Of a stretch of DNA of 14,619 bases, positions 7,399 through 14,619 are shown piece after piece. This DNA comes from Entrophospora sp. SA101. Its lineage: Eukaryota; Glomeromycota; Glomeromycetes; Entrophosporales; Entrophosporaceae. The position numbers and the translations under genes are program-made. The stretch covers positions 6,064 through 20,682 of the forward strand of contig CAUDNR010001039.1 in NCBI GenBank assembly GCA_958430865.1, written 5' to 3'. How positions within the stretch are numbered: the first letter of the stretch is position 1; each line of letters begins with the position of its first letter. The notes under the pieces were generated by a model, which had not been told where the DNA came from, did no database searches, and saw only the letters and a list, made by a program, of their open reading frames with translations.

Positions 7399-7836
7399 TT
7401 AATTTAAATTAAAAAATTCTTGTTCAACGGATTTTATATTTAAAATCGCGTTTCAACGGACAAAGGATTTTTTGGTAGGATTTTAGTAATAATAATAAGT
7501 ACTAATCGGATTCACGTGATATAGATTTTATTAAAAAAAAACATTACTATGTTAAGATTAATTCATTGCTAAATAATAATATAAACAAATTGAATGATTC
7601 TCAAAAATATCAATATGATTTTACATGAATGATTCTCACATTACTAAAATAATAATATTAATCAAAATTTTCCATAATAATTTTACACGAATAATTAAAC
7701 ACACATTATCATTGATCAAAATTTTCCATATTTCCAATAATAATATTAATCAAATTTTCCGTATTTCTAAATAATGATTTTACACAAATAATTAAACACA
7801 TATCACTAAATAAATAATATTAATTAAATTTTCCGT
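6806..7836 (+). repeat. long inverted repeat, left arm (1,031 bp)
   Basis: Reverse-complementing 13589-14619 reproduces this segment. Position pairs sum to 21425 at both ends (6806 with 14619, 7836 with 13589), so there is no net insertion or deletion, and I saw no substitution in the blocks compared. The arm contains the 3' two thirds of the hAT remnant, including its frame shift, its right terminus, and 440 bp beyond. Identity stops at 7836, inside a repeat unit (ttccgt followed by atttctaaa here). The outer limit cannot be seen because the right arm leaves the window. Confidence 0.9.
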
Positions 7837-7850
7837 ATTTCTAAACTGAT
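7608..7850 (+). repeat. imperfect tandem repeats, about 60-100 bp units
   Basis: Three related units begin near 7615, 7676 and 7773 with atgattttacay or ataattttacac. They continue through 'aataattaaacaca' and 'ataatattaatcaaattttcc', and the last two end 'gtatttctaaa'. The array lies just outside the hAT right terminus and is shared with the right inverted-repeat arm up to the breakpoint at 7836. Confidence 0.6.
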
Positions 7851-8195
7851 AATAAATAAATATCTTCTAATAATTCTACATAATCAACATTTTCTTTGAT
7901 TTCTTTAAATTAATAAAATCTCTAAGTTCTATGAAATTAAAATGTCTCGACAGCTATCTTCTTCCAAAAAAAGTGAAAAGCTTTTGAAACTGCTTTTAAT
8001 TTCTTGAACAAAATAATATACAAGCAGATTATAATGAATTAAAAGTTTTAAAATCATCGAAAAAATGCAGATCTCTCTAAATCTAAATTATAATAAAAAA
8101 TTACTATTACCTGCCTGTAATCGCAAAATAAAAAAATAAAAACAATTATTTGAAATAAATGACATAAGTATGATGTAATGAACTAAAAGTATTGA
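7851..8195. other. AT-rich stretch with weak coding traces
   Basis: Short protein-like pieces occur on the plus strand between about 7940 and 8080 (SRQLSSSKKSEK; QADYNELKVLKSSKKCRSL) in different frames, interrupted by stops. They may be older parts of the pogo-like element that follows or another dead transposase. There is no start, terminus or splice evidence. Confidence 0.3.
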
Positions 8196-8806
8196 TGAAT
8201 GAAAAAAATGTTGATGATGATGATTTGCTGAATGAAGAAGAAATAATTTCTATGTCGAATTTTAATGAAGAAAATCAGGACGAAGAAGACATCGAAGAGA
8301 CATCTCCTATTTAAGTCAAAATGCTTTATTGGCTATTGAAAAAGTAAACTTGTTTGTTTGAACGACATTTTAAGGAATTTACAAATGAGGAATTGAAACA
8401 GTGAAAAAATGTCAAAAAGAAAATTAAAAAATAGAATTCAATTCAACAAAACAATCTACAGTCAAACCTCGATAAGCCGAACTTTTGGGAATCACAAAAA
8501 TAGGATCGGCTTATCAAAATTCGATTTACGATACAAACAGGGCTGGCAGCGTAAAGGGTTAAAAGCCTAATTTAGTAATAATCATCTTGACTAAACTTGA
8601 CTAAACTTGATTGTTGTGTGATCGACCATTTTAAACCGAATTTTAGTTCGGTTTATCAAGTAAAGTAGAAATTATAATAAAATTCGGCTTAACGAAATAA
8701 TTTTTTATTAAATATGATTTAGTTAGCCAATTTTGCATCGTTATAAAGCGAAAATCGGTTTATGGTAGTTCGGTTTATCGAGATTTGACTGTATATTACT
8801 GTTTTT
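8196..8806 (+). pseudogene. pogo/Tigger-like (DDE) transposase C-terminal tail, interrupted by a MITE
   Basis: An acidic stretch DDDDLLNEEEIISMSNFNEE and NQDEEDIEETSPI is followed, after a stop, by QNALLAIEKVNLFV and ERHFKEFTNEELKQ, then NVKKKIKK and EFNSTKQS in shifting frames. Skipping the 333-bp element at 8459-8791 and one TA, the last frame continues STKQSITVF and stops. An 'alanine/leucine pair, E-K-V-x-x-F, then K-Q-S/T-x-x-x-F-stop' tail is characteristic of CENP-B/pogo-class transposases as I know them. The typical pogo-type terminus at 8970, about 170 bp downstream, supports this. The catalytic domain is not visible in the window. At least three frame breaks are present. Confidence 0.5.
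8457..8793. mobile_element. 333-bp pogo/Tigger-type MITE with TA target duplication
   Basis: The element 8459-8791 begins CAGTCAAACCTCGATAAGCC and ends with the inverse, GGTTTATCGAGATTTGACTG. It is flanked by TA on both sides (8457-8458, 8792-8793). The terminal repeats are about 24 bp with a few mismatches. The interior has a tandem TTGACTAAAC (8587-8596, 8597-8606), an inverted pair aaaccgaa/ttcggttt (8633-8640, 8647-8654) and further cggttta words related to the ends. It has no coding capacity. It sits in the last codons of a pogo-like transposase remnant. Confidence 0.85.
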
Positions 8807-8972
8807 TAAATATTAAATAATATTTTTTTTATTCCGCATGACTTAATGTAGTACAATTTTCTATACCGGATTCTCTCTATAACGGACAAATTTCCTGGTT
8901 CCAATGATCCGTTATATTCAACGGATTTATGGGACTGACCACCTAAATCCGTTGAAACGAGGTTTGACTGTA
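8807..8972 (+). mobile_element. right terminus of a pogo/Tigger-like element
   Basis: The terminus reads, inward from 8970, CAGTCAAACCTCGTTTCAAC, followed by repeated 'aaatccgttgaa', 'taacggat' and 'gtccgttatagagag' words, with a TA at 8971-8972. Wording and position, just after the transposase tail, mark it as the 3' end of the host element of that tail. It belongs to a different subfamily from the nested 333-bp MITE, with which it shares CAGTCAAACCTCG. The left terminus is not found. A loosely similar 'cgtttcaacggacaaaggatt' lies at 7446-7466 but lacks the CAGTC end. Confidence 0.7.
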
Positions 8973-9390
8973 TTGGGAAGGTAGAGTTCCTTTTTATTGT
9001 TTTTAAATAGTAAATTTGCATCAAATTTTATTATGTAGAGATTCTTATCTGATCTACCACTTAAATGTATTTCTTTTATCAGAATTTGTTAAATCATAAT
9101 AATAAAGTATTTCCTTATTTCCAGACATTGTTTGATTTTGGATTCTAAGATATATAAATGTCTCAAATTTATATGAATTTCAATTGGCTTATTATATAAC
9201 TTGGACAATCATCAATTGAACCTGAAAGATAATGAGCACATATGAAATTTAATTTATTCCAACAATTATCATGATAAACATTGCCACATAATTTAACAGA
9301 GAGAGATAGTCCTCGTTTTATCACGTGATTATTTTTTTGATTGGACAATAATATTGATAACGTACAAGCCTTCCAACCTTACAACACCTC
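8973..9390. other. intergenic stretch, no gene seen
   Basis: AT-rich with short open frames only. A TCACGTGA palindrome lies at 9321-9328 (E-box type; one also occurs in the inverted-repeat arm at 7512-7519). No other structure is seen. Confidence 0.45.
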
Positions 9391-9397
9391 CCTCTAT

Positions 9398-9450
9398 CAT
9401 TGGAAAATTGGAAGTTCCAGTCCCTTCCAATCTTCCAATGGCACATCACT
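9398..9450. repeat. 17-bp-arm hairpin next to a hAT-like end motif
   Basis: CATTGGAAAATTGGAAG (9398-9414) and CTTCCAATCTTCCAATG (9424-9440) are inverted with one mismatch and a 9-base loop. Each arm is itself a doubled ttggaa word. It is followed by gcacatcacta, which read inward (tagtgatgtgc) resembles a hAT terminus. I could not find the opposite end, so this may be a lone terminal fragment. Confidence 0.4.
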
Positions 9451-9818
9451 AATGTGTAACACACTCTAACTCCAAATCTTTGTCTGTTGTAAATTTGTCC
9501 TGCTCATTAAAAGATAATACACTGTATTCGATCTTTAAAAAGATTCTTCCATCTATTAAAATTAGTCTTGAAGGTGATAAGATGTGGTGGAACACATAGA
9601 TTTAATAGTAGCCGAAATCATATCCGAAATCATTTGGGCTTTTTAATCTGAAATAAATCAAATAACATAGTTATTTATGTTTATTCATATAAAGAATATT
9701 GAAAATTTGAAATATTGACAAATGCAAAAACAATTTTGGCCAACATCTATGGTGAAATAATTAAATGAGCAGTCACGGATTGTTTGTTGTAGTGATTGTG
9801 AGAATTTAAAATATAAAT
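9451..9818. other. intergenic stretch, no gene seen
   Basis: There is no open frame with coding character and no terminal repeats. A partial direct repeat 'ccgaaatcat' occurs twice near 9612-9636. Confidence 0.4.
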
Positions 9819-10076
9819 TTAAAAAAAAATAGATTGTAAGACTAATTCAAGACCTGTTAGGCTTCTAGAGGCCTTTTGTGAATCAGGTCTTATTAACTTT
9901 ACTATTTCATTTAAAACATTGATCTTTGAGCCAATTACATAGCAAAGAAAATCAAGTTCAAGAAATTGATTTGAAAGGGGCAACAGCGGCAGCACTTCTA
10001 GATGATTGGTTTCCATAATACTGGTGATTCCTTTCCTTTTAAAGATGGTCTTTTTTTTTTTGTTAAAGATGATCAA
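9819..10076 (-). CDS. hypothetical small open frame, function unknown
   Basis: An 85-codon minus-strand frame. The internal ATG at about 10016 gives the more convincing start, METNHLEVLPLLPLSNQFLE, followed by LDFLCYVIGSKINVLNEIVK and LIRPDSQKASRSLTGLELVL; the first 20 codons are Lys/Phe low-complexity. GC is higher than the surroundings and the composition is protein-like (balanced Leu, Glu, Asp and Lys). The last codons read through A/T runs, so the true end may be a splice site or a truncation. I do not recognise it. The DNA also has an inverted pair agacctg/caggtct (about 9850-9890), so a transposon fragment is an alternative. It lies head-to-head with the Pfs2/WDR33 gene, about 300 bp from its start if counted from the internal ATG. 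Confidence 0.25.
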   Translation of the reverse strand: MIIFNKKKKTIFKRKGITSIMETNHLEVLPLLPLSNQFLELDFLCYVIGSKINVLNEIVKLIRPDSQKASRSLTGLELVLQSIFF

Positions 10077-10313
10077 TTCTCTATTAAAACATTTAATCTT
10101 TTATAATCTTTTAAATCTTTGAATTTTTTCTTTGGTTATATTTCGTTATTATCACAGAAAAATTTTGTTTAATATTATCAGAAAGTGCAAAGACTTTTTT
10201 TTTATTACATATTAATATGAAAAAAGAAAAAAATTGGCTATCCAATCATTTATTTGAATATTAATATCCTTAATTGAACGATCACCATAATTTTTCTAAT
10301 TTTTATTATCGTC
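10077..10313 (+). promoter_or_regulatory. upstream region of the Pfs2/WDR33 gene with a paired CCAAT motif
   Basis: AT-rich upstream sequence. The clearest motif is ATTGGCTATCCAAT (10233-10246), two inverted CCAAT boxes 4 bp apart and about 70 bp before the start codon, a common place for NF-Y/Hap complex sites. No strong TATA box is placed between it and the ATG. An in-frame stop (10275-10277) and no upstream in-frame ATG fix the start at 10314. Promoter function is inferred. Confidence 0.35.
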
Positions 10314-13487
<3,174 letters not shown>

Positions 13488-13539
13488 AGAGTAGTAATTA
13501 AAAATTAATATATTTGAAAATTGAAACTTTTTTTTCTTT

Positions 13540-13545
13540 AATAAA
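13540..13545 (+). terminator. polyadenylation signal of the Pfs2/WDR33 gene
   Basis: AATAAA lies 53 bp after the stop codon, preceded by a T-run and followed by T-rich sequence, the usual eukaryotic arrangement. It is the motif the encoded protein is expected to recognise. The right inverted-repeat arm starts 44 bp further on, so the cleavage site probably falls just before or at the junction. Confidence 0.6.
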
Positions 13546-13588
13546 TCACTTTTTTCATTAAAATATATTATTTATTATATTATTTTTC

Positions 13589-14619
13589 ACGGAAAATTTA
13601 ATTAATATTATTTATTTAGTGATATGTGTTTAATTATTTGTGTAAAATCATTATTTAGAAATACGGAAAATTTGATTAATATTATTATTGGAAATATGGA
13701 AAATTTTGATCAATGATAATGTGTGTTTAATTATTCGTGTAAAATTATTATGGAAAATTTTGATTAATATTATTATTTTAGTAATGTGAGAATCATTCAT
13801 GTAAAATCATATTGATATTTTTGAGAATCATTCAATTTGTTTATATTATTATTTAGCAATGAATTAATCTTAACATAGTAATGTTTTTTTTTAATAAAAT
13901 CTATATCACGTGAATCCGATTAGTACTTATTATTATTACTAAAATCCTACCAAAAAATCCTTTGTCCGTTGAAACGCGATTTTAAATATAAAATCCGTTG
14001 AACAAGAATTTTTTAATTTAAATTAATAAGATGTTAATCAGTCCGGTCCGGTACTGGGGCTTAAAGTCCTAGAAAAAGCCCCAAAAAGTCCTCAACCTTT
14101 TTTCAAACAGTGTATTTATTATATATTTTTATTATATATCTTTATTTTTATTTATATATTTTATATATAGTTTTATATATATTATTATAAATGTTTGTAA
14201 ATGTAAAAAAATTATATTAAAAAAATTATATTAAAAAAATTATATTAAAAAAAATTTAAAAAAAATTTAAAATATATTTAACATATTTTATATTGAAACA
14301 ATCTTTGCTTCAATCCAACTTTTAAGGCAAAAACTTGCTTGTGCCTTTTCAGGATCCAATCTATTACAAACTGGACTTAGTATGTGTTTAGCTATGCTAA
14401 AAGCTGACTCACTTGACACACTAGTTGATTGTATTGAGAAAAAATCATGAGCCATATGTGACAAAACAGTATACTTAGGACCTTTAAATCTTGTAGAATA
14501 CCAATCCAGGCAATTTTACTTCTTCTGGCATTTCTAAATATTTTTTGATAAATTCATTGTTTGAAGTTGATTGATTATAATGATTTTGAAATGATCTTTT
14601 AAAATAACTACATGTTGAT
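13589..14619 (-). repeat. long inverted repeat, right arm (continues past window end)
   Basis: This is the reverse complement of 6806-7836, apparently without a difference. It begins abruptly at 13589, 102 bp after the Pfs2/WDR33 stop. The breakpoint cuts through a tandem-repeat unit that is still complete in the left copy, which suggests that the right arm is the derived, truncated copy. The three 14-bp tandem units of the left arm are at 14205-14246 here. Confidence 0.9.
14027..14619 (-). mobile_element. hAT remnant, right copy (partial)
   Basis: This is the inverse copy of the deleted hAT element. The terminus GATGTTAATCAGTCC is at 14030-14044, and the transposase tail reads leftward from the window edge to a stop at 14290-14288. 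The same frame break as in the left copy is present (near 14508). The rest of the element lies beyond the window. Confidence 0.8.

Noticed and set aside
6467..7406. A clean 8-bp target duplication around the hAT element
   Set aside because: The flanks share only short TTAAT-type words, which are too common here to count.
7428..7466. Left terminus of the pogo-like element (cgtttcaacggacaaagg)
   Set aside because: It resembles the subterminal wording but lacks the CAGTCAAACC end and a TA boundary, and it lies inside the inverted-repeat arm.
8806..9024. Minus-strand open frame across the pogo-type terminus
   Set aside because: It translates terminal repeat sequence. The same bases are explained as a transposon end.

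Overview
The window is AT-rich eukaryotic DNA. Its one intact gene has eleven exons, short GT/AG introns and an AATAAA signal. The gene content fits a repeat-laden fungal genome: a fungal-type Pfs2/WDR33 protein, a decayed F-box/leucine-rich-repeat-like gene, and remnants of Tc1/mariner, pogo/Tigger, hAT and Mutator-like DNA transposons. I infer an arbuscular mycorrhizal fungus (Glomeromycotina, Rhizophagus-like) from family resemblance alone; no sequence search was possible.

Layout. 1-124 is the eroded end of a Tc1-like element. About 230-480 holds an unidentified open fragment. 490-1556 (minus) is a broken coiled-coil gene. 1615-1872 is a 258-bp element bounded by an 8-bp direct repeat, followed directly by a 132-bp MITE (1891-2022). 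2230-4065 (minus) is an F-box/LRR-like pseudogene split by a second copy of that MITE (3755-3886, with 9-bp target duplication) and by a truncated Tc1-like element (about 2749-3476). 4120-6465 is mostly non-coding, with two LTR-like stretches, a cluster of TTGCGTCA-type motifs and one small GC-richer island. 6467-7398 is an internally deleted hAT element. 7900-8972 is the 3' end of a pogo/Tigger-like element with a 333-bp MITE (8459-8791) nested in the last codons of its transposase. 10314-13487 (plus) is the Pfs2/WDR33 gene, whose exons join without a break into 633 codons.

The main large-scale feature is a long inverted repeat. Bases 6806-7836 reappear in reverse complement at 13589-14619 with no visible change and no net indel over 1,031 bp, and the right copy runs off the window. 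The arms enclose 5,752 bp containing the pogo remnant and the whole Pfs2/WDR33 gene. They carry the same decayed hAT remnant plus about 440 bp of its flank, so the duplication is younger than the hAT decay. The right arm begins only 102 bp after the Pfs2/WDR33 stop codon.

Only Pfs2/WDR33 looks functional. It is expected to be the WD40 subunit of the cleavage and polyadenylation factor that reads the AAUAAA signal. All other coding traces are mobile-element or pseudogene remains, or short unidentified open stretches.
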